This document shows, one piece after another, positions 10,653 to 19,113 of a stretch of 64,000 nucleotides of DNA. This DNA is from UBA668 sp039796575. Its GTDB lineage: Bacteria; Actinomycetota; Acidimicrobiia; Acidimicrobiales; Ilumatobacteraceae. The notes below the pieces were generated by a model that saw only the letters and a list, made by a program, of their open reading frames with translations, was not told the DNA's origin and did not search any database. Both the position numbers and the translations under genes were made by a program. Location of the stretch: positions 1 to 64,000 of the forward strand of contig JBDKJP010000053.1 in assembly GCA_039796575.1 (NCBI GenBank), given 5' to 3'. Position 1 is the stretch's first letter; each line of letters opens with the position of its first letter.

Positions 10653-11570
10653 CTACAGCCAGTCGCGGTGCTTGAACCAGCGCCACAGGATGACGCTCAT
10701 CGTCACCATCAACCCGAGCGCGAACGGGTAGCCGAGCTTCCAGTCGAGCTCGGGCATGTGCGCGAAGTTCATGCCGTAGATGCCGGCGATGAGCGTCGCG
10801 CCGAACACGATGGAGCCCCACGCGGTGAGCTGCTTCATGACCATGTTCATCTGATTGCTCGTGACGGCGAGGTGCGCCTCCACCGCGTTGCCCACGAGCT
10901 CGCGGAGCTCGTCGACGATGTCGATGGCGCGCAGCAGCTTGTCGAACGTGTCGCGGCACACCACGAGCGCGTCGCCCTCGATCTGGCGGACCTCGCTGCG
11001 CAGGATCTGTGACAGCACCTCGCGCAGCGGCGTGACGGCTCGACGCAGCAGCAGCAGTTCGCGGCGCACGTCGAACAGTTCCTGCTGCACGCCGCGTTCG
11101 TTGCGCAGCTGCACCTGGCCGTCGTCGTCGTCCTCGAAGATGCGGCCCTCGATGTCCTCCAGCCGGTCCTCGAGCACGTCGGTGCTGTCGAAGTAGCCGT
11201 CGACGAGATCGTCGAGCACCAGCGCGAGCATCATGCCCGGCGTCATCTGCTCGGGCTTCGACGTCACCCGACGGCCGCGCTCGATGGCGTTGACCGGCGA
11301 CCACTCCTGCCCCTGCTCGTCGTGGCGGCGGATCGTGATGAACCAGTGGTCGCCGAGGTACATGTCGATCTCGGCCAGCGACCCGCTGAACGCCACCACG
11401 TACGTGTGATCGGCGTAGCGGTGCATCATCGGTCGCGCGGCCCTGCGGTGCGCCTCGTCGAACGTGCGACTGGCGAGATGGCGTTCGGTGGCGAGGCCCG
11501 CGAGCTCGTCGTCGGTGGGGTCGACGACGTCGATCCATATCGTGTCGCCGATCTGGTGATGCTCGATCAC
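10653..11570 (-). CDS. corA: CorA-family Mg2+/Co2+ transporter
   Basis: 305 aa. Pentameric inner-membrane magnesium channel. Residues 1-240 form the cytosolic funnel with an acidic segment (EDDDD near residue 150); two transmembrane helices lie at the C-terminus, and the signature YGMNF follows the first (about residue 270). The usual basic end is KHRDWL. GTG start with TACGAT 6 nt upstream. Convergent with the LLM gene (9-bp gap) and divergent from the gene at 11629. Confidence 0.93.
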   Translation of the reverse strand: MIEHHQIGDTIWIDVVDPTDDELAGLATERHLASRTFDEAHRRAARPMMHRYADHTYVVAFSGSLAEIDMYLGDHWFITIRRHDEQGQEWSPVNAIERGRRVTSKPEQMTPGMMLALVLDDLVDGYFDSTDVLEDRLEDIEGRIFEDDDDGQVQLRNERGVQQELFDVRRELLLLRRAVTPLREVLSQILRSEVRQIEGDALVVCRDTFDKLLRAIDIVDELRELVGNAVEAHLAVTSNQMNMVMKQLTAWGSIVFGATLIAGIYGMNFAHMPELDWKLGYPFALGLMVTMSVILWRWFKHRDWL

Positions 11571-11628
11571 GCGACGATCGTACGCGTCCGGGCTTCGTCG
11601 GAGCGGATGCCCCTACTACGCTGGCGGC

Positions 11629-12087
11629 ATGGGTCAGCAGATCGCCGTCGTCGCCAAGCCGAGTCGTACCAAGGGCGTGGTGCGTTACGAAGCCAACCGC
11701 AACCTCACGGGCATGGGCCACGAGGAGTTCTCGTCGGTCGCCCAGGCCACCGGCACCCGCCCGGCGGCCGTGTTGGCCCGTCGTCTGCTCGAGACCGGCC
11801 AGGTGGCCAACGTGCACGTGTTCGGCAACATCATCACGGTCGACGTGGCGAAGGGGCACTCCGCCGACGGCCTCGACGACGTGGTGCGCGACCTGTACCA
11901 GTACTGGAAGCCGGGCATGGAGCTGCCCACGTTCGACGACCTCGTGCCCGAGGCGGCCGCCGACACCGGTGCCGCCGCCGTGGCCGATGGGGCCAGCCCG
12001 GCCGAGGCCGAGTACCTGCGCCGCGTGCCGGCCGTGCTGGTCGAGCGCAGCCGCGCCGCGATGGCGAAGTGGAAGGCCACTCACTGA
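11629..12087 (+). CDS. Nfu N-terminal-domain-like protein
   Basis: 152 aa. The first 95 residues resemble the N-terminal domain of Nfu/NifU scaffold proteins: a strand KGVVRYEANRNL, then SVAQATGTRPAAVLARRLLETG and GQVANVHVFGNIITVDVAKG, the usual beta hairpin. There is no CxxC iron-sulfur site anywhere, so it is not itself a cluster scaffold. The last 55 residues are alanine-rich and probably flexible. Identification rests on fold-level pattern only. TACGCT lies 6 nt before the ATG. Confidence 0.5.
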   Translation: MGQQIAVVAKPSRTKGVVRYEANRNLTGMGHEEFSSVAQATGTRPAAVLARRLLETGQVANVHVFGNIITVDVAKGHSADGLDDVVRDLYQYWKPGMELPTFDDLVPEAAADTGAAAVADGASPAEAEYLRRVPAVLVERSRAAMAKWKATH

Positions 12088-12150
12088 CCACCGCAGGAAT
12101 CGCCTCGCTGCGTTACGCAGCGGCGTCGCGGCGAACCTACCGTGTGCACA

Positions 12151-12999
12151 GTGAGTGACACGGATCTCACCCTGCACGAGGCCGCCGAGGAGCTCGGCGT
12201 GCACTACATGACGGCGTACCGCTACGTGCGGCTCGGTGTGCTACCCGCAGTGAAGGTGGGCGGCACGTGGCACGTGGCCCGTGTCGACCTCGATGCGTTC
12301 CGTGCGGGCGCCGCGGGCGCGGCGGCCACCGATCAGCCCAAGCGTCGTGCGCCGTGGGCCGCCCGCCTCGAGGCGCGCCTCGTGGCCGGCGACAGCAGCG
12401 GCGCCTGGGGCGTGATCGAAGCGGCGCTGTCGGCCGGTGCCGACCTCGACGAGATCTACCTCGACGTCATCACCCCGGCGATGCGCAACATCGGCGCACG
12501 ATGGGAGTCGGGTGAGCTCGACATCTCGGTCGAGCACCGCGCCACCGGCATCGCACAGCGGCTGATCGGCCGGCTGGGGCCGCGGTTCGCCCGCCGCGGA
12601 CGTGCCCGCGGCCACGTGCTGCTCGGCGGTCCGTCCGGTGAGCGTCACTCGCTGCCGGTGGCCATGCTGGCCGACCTGCTCCGCGGTGAAGGGTGGGAGG
12701 TGTCCGATCTGGGCGCCGACATGCCCACCGAGTCGTTCGTGGCCGCCGCCACCTCCGTCCCTGTGCTCGCCGCGATCGGCATCTCGGTGAGCTCGGTCGA
12801 AGGCGCGGCCGCCGCCGCCGAGCTGTGCTCGGCACTGCGCGCCGCCGTGCCGGGTGTGGCCATCGTGCTCGGCGGCGCGGCGGTGCACGGACGCGAGCAC
12901 GCGTTCGAACTGGGCGCCACGCACTACGCCGGTTCGGCACGTGAGTTCGCCGAGCAACTCGCCTCCGGCGACGCGCTCACCCCACGCGCCGGGGCCTGA
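12151..12999 (+). CDS. B12-binding HTH regulator, CarH-like
   Basis: 282 aa. Residues 1-50 are a MerR/excisionase-type helix-turn-helix (TLHEAAEELGVHYMTAYRYV then VGGTWHVARVDLDAF). Residues 75-140 form the four-helix cap of B12 proteins and contain W118-x9-E128-H129, the spacing that marks the light-sensing CarH/LitR photoreceptors. Residues 150-270 are a Rossmann B12 domain with E164-x-H166 in GERHSLP, where His166 would be the lower cobalt ligand, and LGADMP. By analogy it would bind DNA in the dark with adenosylcobalamin and release in light. GTG 12151 is chosen because TACCGT lies 7 nt upstream; an in-frame GTG at 12142 is possible. The mutasome genes follow after an SOS box. Confidence 0.8.
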   Translation: MSDTDLTLHEAAEELGVHYMTAYRYVRLGVLPAVKVGGTWHVARVDLDAFRAGAAGAAATDQPKRRAPWAARLEARLVAGDSSGAWGVIEAALSAGADLDEIYLDVITPAMRNIGARWESGELDISVEHRATGIAQRLIGRLGPRFARRGRARGHVLLGGPSGERHSLPVAMLADLLRGEGWEVSDLGADMPTESFVAAATSVPVLAAIGISVSSVEGAAAAAELCSALRAAVPGVAIVLGGAAVHGREHAFELGATHYAGSAREFAEQLASGDALTPRAGA

Positions 13000-13017
13000 C
13001 GGCGGCCCCTGGACGGG

Positions 13018-13033
13018 ACGAACATCTGTTCGA
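13018..13033. promoter_or_regulatory. SOS (LexA) box before imuA'
   Basis: ACGAACATCTGTTCGA, an inverted repeat CGAAC-N4-GTTCG matching the actinobacterial LexA site and one base off perfect 6-bp arms. It abuts TAGTGT (13034-13039), the presumed -10 of imuA'. Confidence 0.85.
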
Positions 13034-13046
13034 TAGTGTGGCCGGC

Positions 13047-13790
13047 ATGGCGGCCCGAGTGATGAACCCCACGCATCTCTCCGACCTCGCCGGCCGGGGG
13101 CTGGTCACCCGTGCCGGGTCGGCCACCGCGGCCCAGGAACGCACGTTGCCGCTGCTGCCGGTGCTGGCGGCGCTGGTGCCCCAGGGGGCGTTGCAGCGCG
13201 GCAGCGTGGTCGGGTGTGAGGGCGCTGCTGCAGTCTCCCTGGCGTTGGCCGTGGCCGCCGGCCCGTCGCAGCAGGGGGCATGGGTGGCGGTGGCCGGCCT
13301 GCCCACGTTGGGGCTCGCCGCCGCGGCGGAGGCCGGGGTGGTGCTCGAGCGCCTGGTGGCCGTCACCGAACCGGTCGACGAGCACGGCGCCGTGCGCCCG
13401 TTCGACGACGACGTGTGGGCCGACCTGCTGGCCGCGTGCATCGACGGGTTCGACGTGGTGGTGCTCGGTCCCGGCACGCAGCACGTGCGCCCCGCCACCG
13501 CCCGCCGGTTGGTGGCGCGCCTGCAGGCCCGCGGCGCCGTGGCCGTGCAGGTGGGGGCGCCGGTGTTCGGTGCCGACCTGCGGTTCCAGTGCAGCGCCAC
13601 CGCGTGGTCGGGGCTCGGCGACGGCCACGGCGTGGCCCGGGCGCGGCAGGTGCAGCTCGAGCTGTCGGGGCGCCGCGTGCCCCAGGTGCGCCGTGCCGAC
13701 TGCTGGTTGCCGGCGGTCGACGGGCAGGTGCGCCCGTGCGAGCCGAAGGTCGACGACGGCACGGTGCTGCCGTTGCGGCGAACGGGCTGA
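13047..13790 (+). CDS. imuA': ImuA'-type mutasome protein (RecA-like)
   Basis: 247 aa. Degenerate RecA/SulA-like accessory protein of the error-prone DNA synthesis complex; it bridges ImuB and the damaged template in mycobacteria. The sequence keeps the RecA-like core (RGSVVGCEGAAAVSLALAVA in place of a Walker A, then DVVVLGPG) but lacks a functional GKT, as usual for actinobacterial ImuA'. Assignment is supported mainly by the imuB gene 3 nt downstream and the SOS box upstream. ATG 13047 lies 7 nt after TAGTGT, which fits a leaderless, LexA-controlled message. Confidence 0.8.
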   Translation: MAARVMNPTHLSDLAGRGLVTRAGSATAAQERTLPLLPVLAALVPQGALQRGSVVGCEGAAAVSLALAVAAGPSQQGAWVAVAGLPTLGLAAAAEAGVVLERLVAVTEPVDEHGAVRPFDDDVWADLLAACIDGFDVVVLGPGTQHVRPATARRLVARLQARGAVAVQVGAPVFGADLRFQCSATAWSGLGDGHGVARARQVQLELSGRRVPQVRRADCWLPAVDGQVRPCEPKVDDGTVLPLRRTG

Positions 13791-13793
13791 CCC

Positions 13794-15407
13794 GTGGCCC
13801 GCGCCGCCCGTTCCGAGGTGCCGCGGCTGGGTGTGCTGTGGTGCCCGCACTGGCCGGTGGTGGTGGCCGAGGCCGCCGCCGACGAGCCCGTCGCCGTGGT
13901 GCACGCCAACCGTGTGGTCGCGCACTCCCGTGCGGCTGCGGCCGACGGTGTGGCGCTCGGCCAACGTCGCCGCGACGCGCAGTCGCGCTGCCCGCACGTG
14001 CGCATCGAGCATCACGACCCGGCCCGCGACGCCCGTGCCTTCGACGACGTGGTGCGTGCCGTGGGGGCGATGGTGCCGCGGGTGGAGGTCACCGAACCGG
14101 GCATGCTCACGTTCGTGGCGCGCGGCCCCGCGCGCTACTTCGGTGGTGAGGCGTCGATGACCGAGAAGGTGTCGGCCGTGGCGGCCGATGCCGTGGGTCG
14201 CTCGCTCGCTGCGGTCGGGTCGCTCGGCGCAGGCGTGGCCGACGGCCGGTTCGCCGCCGGCATCGCAGCCCGTCGATCGTCGGCCGCCGGATCGTCCCGC
14301 ATCGTGCCGCCGGGGGTCGACGCCACCGCGGCGTTCCTGCACCCGTTGCCGGTGTCGTTGCTCACCGAGGTGGCCGGGGTGCCGGCCGACTTCGTCCACC
14401 TGTTGCACCGCCTCGGCGTGCACCACCTCGGCACGCTCGCCGAGCTGCCGTCCACCGACATCGCCGCACGCTTCGGTCCGCTCGGCGAGTTCGCGCACCG
14501 GGTGGCGTCGGGTGGCGACGACCGCCTGCCCGGCACGCACGACCCGCCCAGCGGCCTGCACGCGCAGCGGCTGTTCGAACCGCCGGCGCAGCACTCCGAC
14601 GCGCTGGTGTTCGTCGCCCGGCAGCTGGCCGACGAGCTCGTGGCCACGCTTGCCGCCGACGGCCGGGTGTGCACCCGGTTGCAGGTGGTGGCCGAGACCG
14701 AGCACGGCGAACGCACCGAACGGCACTGGTACCGCAGCAGCGGCCTCAGCGCGGCAGCGATGGTCGAACGTGTGCGCTGGCAGCTCGACGCATGGGCACA
14801 GCACGACGACCTCACCGCCGGCGTGGCGCTGCTGCGCCTCGACCCGGTGGAGGTGCGCGGCGACGACGGTGTGCAGCTCGGGCTGTGGGGCGGCCGCACC
14901 CAGGCCGACGACTGGGCGGTGCGTGCCGTGGCCCGGCTGGTGGCGGTGGCGGGGGAGCAGCAGGTGCTGGTGCCCGCCACCCAGGGCGGCCGGCAACCCC
15001 ACGACACCTACCGCTGGGTGCCCGCCGCCACCGCCGACCTTGCCGACCCCGCCGAACGCCTCGCCGCGCCCGCCGCGCCGTGGCCGGGCAGCCTGCCCAC
15101 GCCGTCACCCGCGGTGGTGCACGCCCCGGCGCGGGCCATCGACGTGCTCGACGCCGCCGGCGCACCGGTGGCCGTCAGCGGGCGCGGCGCGGTGTCGGCC
15201 GCGCCGGTGGTGGTGCGCGGGCTCGACGATCGCGGTGGGGTCGACGACGTGCAGTCGTGGGCCGGGCCGTGGCCCGTCGACGAACGCTGGTGGGACCCCG
15301 CCCGCGCCCGACGCACCGCCCGCTTCCAGCTGCTCACCCGGTCGGGTCGCCTGCTGCTGGTCGGCGTCGAGCGCGGCCGCTGGTGGCTCACCGCCGAGTA
15401 CCGCTGA
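13794..15407 (+). CDS. imuB: ImuB, inactive Y-family polymerase
   Basis: 537 aa. Y-family polymerase-like protein that recruits DnaE2 and the clamp for translesion synthesis after damage. The N-terminal palm reads RLGVLWCPHWPVVVAEA where active enzymes have the first catalytic Asp, and VEVTEPGMLTF replaces the SxDE motif, so it is catalytically dead like other ImuB proteins. Helix-hairpin-helix words (LLHRLGVHHLGTLAELPSTDIAARFG) lie near residue 200, and a C-terminal arm follows. GTG start 3 nt after imuA', co-transcribed. Confidence 0.9.
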   Translation: MARAARSEVPRLGVLWCPHWPVVVAEAAADEPVAVVHANRVVAHSRAAAADGVALGQRRRDAQSRCPHVRIEHHDPARDARAFDDVVRAVGAMVPRVEVTEPGMLTFVARGPARYFGGEASMTEKVSAVAADAVGRSLAAVGSLGAGVADGRFAAGIAARRSSAAGSSRIVPPGVDATAAFLHPLPVSLLTEVAGVPADFVHLLHRLGVHHLGTLAELPSTDIAARFGPLGEFAHRVASGGDDRLPGTHDPPSGLHAQRLFEPPAQHSDALVFVARQLADELVATLAADGRVCTRLQVVAETEHGERTERHWYRSSGLSAAAMVERVRWQLDAWAQHDDLTAGVALLRLDPVEVRGDDGVQLGLWGGRTQADDWAVRAVARLVAVAGEQQVLVPATQGGRQPHDTYRWVPAATADLADPAERLAAPAAPWPGSLPTPSPAVVHAPARAIDVLDAAGAPVAVSGRGAVSAAPVVVRGLDDRGGVDDVQSWAGPWPVDERWWDPARARRTARFQLLTRSGRLLLVGVERGRWWLTAEYR

Positions 15408-15461
15408 CCGTCCTCGCACACGCACCTGTCCGCCGCCCCGCGCTCGCCCCGCCCCAGGGTT

Positions 15462-15565
15462 GGGTCCGTTTCACGCCATACCCGGCGCATCCCGGACCCA
15501 CGGGTCCGTTTCGTGCCATCCCTGGCGTGTTTCGCCCCCGTGGGTCCGAAACAGGTCATCTCCAG
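15462..15565. repeat. 40-bp tandem repeat, 2.5 units
   Basis: GGGTCCG recurs at 15462, 15502 and 15542, exactly 40 bp apart. Units 1 and 2 match at 22 of their first 26 bases (GGGTCCGTTTC…GCCAT…GGCG); unit 3 keeps GGGTCCG and a degraded tail. Each junction also forms CGGACCC-AC-GGGTCCG-like hairpins. It lies between imuB and the convergent response regulator gene, with no coding sense apparent. Confidence 0.6.
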
Positions 15566-15590
15566 ACGGCTCGACCGCACCGGAAAACAG

Positions 15591-15626
15591 CTGAGCGCCG
15601 CCGGGCAGTAGGACGGCGGCGCTCAG
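15591..15626. terminator. hairpin terminator between convergent genes
   Basis: CTGAGCGCCGCC (15591-15602) pairs perfectly with GGCGGCGCTCAG (15615-15626) around a 12-nt loop. It sits 17 nt past the stop of the response regulator gene on the minus strand and 184 nt past imuB. Confidence 0.65.
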
Positions 15627-15642
15627 TGATGGTGACGGGATG

Positions 15643-16422
15643 TCAGGCCGAGATCAGCTCGTGCCCGTCGTCCTCGTGATCGTGGTCGTGCTCGGCGGCA
15701 CGCAGCAGGTCGTTGCTGAGACGGAAGCCCACGCCGCGCACGGTGTGGATGAAGCGCAGCTCGGGAGCCCGCTGCTGCAGCTTGCGACGGAGGTTGCTGA
15801 GGTGCACGTCGACGACATGGGTGTCGCCCACCCAGTTCGGGCCCCACACCTCCTCGAGCAGCTCGGTGCGCGAGCACACCTCGGCAGGACGACGGCAGAG
15901 CTGTTCGAACAGCGCGAACTCGATGCGCGTGACCGGCACGTCGGCGTCGTGCACGCGGATCTCCTTGCGACCCACGTCGACGGTGAGCGGGCCGAGGCTG
16001 ATGACCGATGCCTGCATCGGGTCCCAACGGGCGTGCAGCTGGCGCGGTCGACGCAGCAGCGCCTGGCAGCGAGCAGCGAGCTCGTCGGGGTTGAGGTCGG
16101 CGGCAACGACGTCGTCGGCGCCGGCGCGCAGGGCACGGATGCGGGCGTTGTCGGCATCGGGGGATGCAATGCCGACGATGTACGCGTCGGTGAGCGAGCG
16201 CATCGTGTCGAACAGGTTGCCGCCTTCGGGGCTGGGCAGTTCGAGGTCGACCATCACCACGTCGGGGGAGAACGAGCGGGCAAGGGTGAGCGCGGCGTCT
16301 TCCTCCGTGGTGGCACTCACGGAGTAACCACGTGAACGCAGAGCCGAGGAAGCGATGCGCCGAAGGTTCGGATCGCCCACGGCGAGCAGCACTCGGGGAG
16401 CGAGTTGTGCGTCGGGTTCCAT
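15643..16422 (-). CDS. orphan OmpR-type response regulator
   Basis: 259 aa. Receiver domain (residues 8-125) with phospho-acceptor Asp59 in DVVMVDLELPSPEGG; winged-helix DNA-binding domain (about 140-240) with ELLEEVWGPNWVGDTHVVDVHLSNLRRKL and the wing VRGVGFRLS. The conserved Lys-Pro after GADDVV is replaced by Ala-Ala (107-108), so phosphorylation switching may be altered. The C-terminus is His/Asp-rich (HDHDHEDDGHE) and could bind metal. No histidine kinase gene is adjacent. ATG 16422 is preferred over further upstream starts because GGAAGA lies 9 nt before it. Transcribed away from the Nudix-GNAT gene. Confidence 0.88.
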   Translation of the reverse strand: MEPDAQLAPRVLLAVGDPNLRRIASSALRSRGYSVSATTEEDAALTLARSFSPDVVMVDLELPSPEGGNLFDTMRSLTDAYIVGIASPDADNARIRALRAGADDVVAADLNPDELAARCQALLRRPRQLHARWDPMQASVISLGPLTVDVGRKEIRVHDADVPVTRIEFALFEQLCRRPAEVCSRTELLEEVWGPNWVGDTHVVDVHLSNLRRKLQQRAPELRFIHTVRGVGFRLSNDLLRAAEHDHDHEDDGHELISA

Positions 16423-16589
16423 AGTTGAAGTTCTTCCGCCTCGTGGTGACTCCAGGACCGGCCGGTGTGCCGGAACTGCACCGTTCGAAGTCACTATCGG
16501 CGCGTTCGGAGGGTGACTGAAGCGGTGATTTTGACGATCTCGTGCAGGTGGCCTGACTGGTTCGACACCACACGGCGTACGGTGGGGTG

Positions 16590-17573
16590 ATGCCCGACGC
16601 CCGTTCCGACCTCCTCGCCGCCGTCACTGCCCGACGCCCGGTCGATGCCCGCGAGCGGCAGGCGATCGTCGACTTCGAACGGCTCTACGAGGGGCTCGAG
16701 CAGCCCACGTCGGAGACCGCGAGCCCGGTCCACGTGACCGGCTCGGCCATCCTCGTGACCACCGACCGCAGTCGTGTGCTGCTCCATCAGCACAAGCGGC
16801 TCGGCCTGTGGTTGCAGCCCGGGGGCCATGTCGACCCGGGCGAGCAGCCGTGGGAGGGTGCGCTCCGCGAAGCGGGGGAGGAGACCGGGCTGCCGGTGGC
16901 GTTTCCCGAGGGCGGGCCGCAGCTGGTGCACGTCGACGTGCACCCCGGCCCCCGCAAGCACACCCACCTCGACGTGCGCTACGTGGTGGAGGCCCCGCAC
17001 GTGCCGCCGGCGCCGCCGCCCGGCGAGAGCCAGGAGGTGCGCTGGTTCCAGTGGCACCAGGCCATCGCCACCACCGAGCCCGGCCTTGAGGGCGCACTGC
17101 GTGCGCTGCAGCCCGGTCAGCCAACGCTGCGCGAGGCGCGCACCAACGACGCCCGCGAATGCGTGCACGTCTACGTGCGGTCGCGGCTGTTCGGCCTGCC
17201 CGAGGTGCCCATCGTGCACGACGTGGCGTCGATGCGGCGGTGGATGGCCGACGAGGTGGTGGGCCACACCGACATGTGGGTGGCCGACCTCGACGGCGTG
17301 ATCGCCGGGTTCCTGGTGCTGTCGCACGACCGCGACGGCTCGTGGATCGAGCACCTCTACCTCGACCCGTCGTGGATCGGTCGTGGTCTCGGCGACCGGT
17401 TCATGGAGCTGGCGAAGCGCCGTGGCGGCGAAGGTCTGCAGCTGTGGGCGTTCCAGTCGAACGGTGCCGCCCGCCGGTTCTACGAGCGACACGGGTTCGT
17501 GGCCGAGGAGCTCACCGACGGCGCCGGCAACGAGGAGCGTTGCCCCGACGTGCGCTACCGCTGGACCCCCTGA
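16590..17573 (+). CDS. Nudix hydrolase-GNAT acetyltransferase fusion
   Basis: 327 aa. Residues 45-165 are a Nudix domain with a full Nudix box GGHVDPGEQPWEGALREAGEE (78-98) plus TGL, so it should cleave a nucleoside diphosphate linked to X using Mg2+. Residues 175-327 are a GNAT domain: LYLDPSWIGRGLGDRFMELA binds acetyl-CoA pyrophosphate and RRFYERHGFV is the family ending. Each domain keeps its motifs, so both should be active. Substrates are unknown; a fusion implies sequential or jointly regulated reactions on one compound class. TACGGT lies 6 nt before the ATG. Confidence 0.88.
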   Translation: MPDARSDLLAAVTARRPVDARERQAIVDFERLYEGLEQPTSETASPVHVTGSAILVTTDRSRVLLHQHKRLGLWLQPGGHVDPGEQPWEGALREAGEETGLPVAFPEGGPQLVHVDVHPGPRKHTHLDVRYVVEAPHVPPAPPPGESQEVRWFQWHQAIATTEPGLEGALRALQPGQPTLREARTNDARECVHVYVRSRLFGLPEVPIVHDVASMRRWMADEVVGHTDMWVADLDGVIAGFLVLSHDRDGSWIEHLYLDPSWIGRGLGDRFMELAKRRGGEGLQLWAFQSNGAARRFYERHGFVAEELTDGAGNEERCPDVRYRWTP

Positions 17574-17598
17574 CGGGCCCGACCCGCCGCGGTGCGGG

Positions 17599-18558
17599 TC
17601 AGCGGGTGTACTGCGCTGCCGGCACGCTGAGGCAGAACCGCACGCCCTGGTCGTCGGTGCACTCCGACGACCAGCCGCTCTCGTAGTGCACCGGTTCGGT
17701 GGCGGTGCCGCCGAGCTCGCGCACCAACGCCACGGCGGCGTGGATGTCGGGCACGGCGAACCACAGCTCGGCCTGGGTGTTGCCGAGGTGGAGGCCGCCG
17801 GGAGGCGCGGAGATGTTCGACGCATGACCCGACTCCGGGTCGTCGAACTGCCACCCGAGCACGGCGCCGTAGAACGCCTTCGACCGGGTGAGATCGGGTG
17901 TCGGCAGGGTGAAGTAGTACAGGTCGCCGAGGTCGTGGTGCTTCACCTGATGCTCGGCGCCTGCGGCGGTGTCGGCCCCCGGCACGTAGTCGAACCCGGC
18001 TGCGGCGGCTTCCTGGCGGTAGCGGTCGTGGATCGGCATCGTGACCGTCCAGCGATGGCCCCACGGGTCGCGGAACTGGGCGTTCCGGTTGCCGTGGAAC
18101 TCGTCGCTCGGCTCGCGCCCGGCGGTGGCGCCGTTGGCGAGGGCCAGCGCGTAGGTGGCATCGACATCGGGCACGGTGACCATCAGCGCCACCGGCGAAC
18201 CGCCGAGCGTGTCTGCGCCGACGATGTCGTACTCGGGGTACTCGTCGGCCAGGTAGAGCGCACTGTCGCCGATGCGCAGCTCGGCATGGCCGATGCGGTC
18301 GCCGTCGAGCAGGCGGTGGTGCTCGACGGCGCCGAGGACGGTGACGTAGAAGTCGATGGCCGCCGTGGCGTTGCTGAGCACGAGGTGAGGGACGATGGTG
18401 GACACGGTGGGCTCCGTTCGGGTGGGGGCGGGGGTGGGGGCGTGGGTGGGTGCGTCGGCGAGGTCGGCGGCGAGCTGGGTGCGCAACCGCGCCGCGAACG
18501 ATGCGGACGGCGCGATGGGTGCGGTGTCGGCGCGGAGGGCGTCGAAGGGGTCGGTCAC
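17599..18558 (-). CDS. two-domain VOC (glyoxalase-like) protein, sigma-linked
   Basis: 319 aa. Residues 1-30 (TDPFDALRADTAPIAPSASF then AARLRTQL) form an extension often seen on VOC proteins coded next to ECF sigma genes; residues 31-52 are an Ala/Pro/Thr linker. Two vicinal-oxygen-chelate domains follow (about 55-175 and 190-315), with HLVLSNATAAIDFYVTVLGA and DPWGHRWTV in the first and LYYFTLPTPDLTRSKAFYGAVLG in the second. The GTG start has AGGAGG 7 nt upstream and overlaps the sigma-factor stop (GTGA), so the two are coupled. Whether it is an enzyme or a ligand sensor that controls the sigma factor is open. Confidence 0.82.
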   Translation of the reverse strand: MTDPFDALRADTAPIAPSASFAARLRTQLAADLADAPTHAPTPAPTRTEPTVSTIVPHLVLSNATAAIDFYVTVLGAVEHHRLLDGDRIGHAELRIGDSALYLADEYPEYDIVGADTLGGSPVALMVTVPDVDATYALALANGATAGREPSDEFHGNRNAQFRDPWGHRWTVTMPIHDRYRQEAAAAGFDYVPGADTAAGAEHQVKHHDLGDLYYFTLPTPDLTRSKAFYGAVLGWQFDDPESGHASNISAPPGGLHLGNTQAELWFAVPDIHAAVALVRELGGTATEPVHYESGWSSECTDDQGVRFCLSVPAAQYTR

Positions 18559-19070
18559 GAGAGGCCTCCTTCTTCGTGGAGGTCGCCGGCCGCGGCACGG
18601 AACGCGGCCCGGGCACGGACGAGGAGTGATTCGGTGGCGTGCACCGAGCGGTCGAGCAGCGTGGCCACCTCGGTCACGGGGAGCCCGTCGACGTAGCGCA
18701 GCACGAGTGCCGCACGGTGGTGCGGGGTGAGTCGGGCGAGCGTGTCGCGCACGTGCACGGTGTCGATCGGGTCGCCACTGTCGGGCGACGGTTCGTGTTG
18801 CTCCCACAGTTCTTCGAGTGCGTCGCGGTGGCGTCCGGTGCGGCGCCAGTGGTCGACCAGCTTGTGGCGGGCGGTGCCGATGAGCCAGGGGATCGACACC
18901 TCGGTGCCGCGCCGGGTGGCGTGCACCGCGGCGACGAACGTCTCCGACGTGAGGTCCTCCGCGGTGGCGGCCGAATCGCAGCGGCGCACGAGGTAGCCGT
19001 ACACGTGCGGCAACGCGTCGTCGTAGAGCTGCAGGAAGGCACTCACAGGGATGTCGTCGTCCGGGGGCAT
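18555..19070 (-). CDS. ECF-family RNA polymerase sigma factor
   Basis: 171 aa. Region 2 (residues 10-80) with AEDLTSETFVAAVHATRRG and IPWLIGTARHKLVDHWRR for -10 recognition; region 4 (115-165) with LTPHHRAALVLRYVDGLPVT and EVATLLDRSVHATESLLVRA for -35 recognition. No extra C-terminal domain and no classical anti-sigma gene; the overlapping VOC protein is the candidate partner. ATG with GGAG 5 nt upstream. Divergent from dnaE2, sharing a 75-bp gap that holds the SOS box. Confidence 0.9.
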   Translation of the reverse strand: MPPDDDIPVSAFLQLYDDALPHVYGYLVRRCDSAATAEDLTSETFVAAVHATRRGTEVSIPWLIGTARHKLVDHWRRTGRHRDALEELWEQHEPSPDSGDPIDTVHVRDTLARLTPHHRAALVLRYVDGLPVTEVATLLDRSVHATESLLVRARAAFRAAAGDLHEEGGLS

Positions 19071-19113
19071 CGTTCTCCGTCGCGATGTTCTCAGAAATTT
19101 CCGATCTTGTGGG

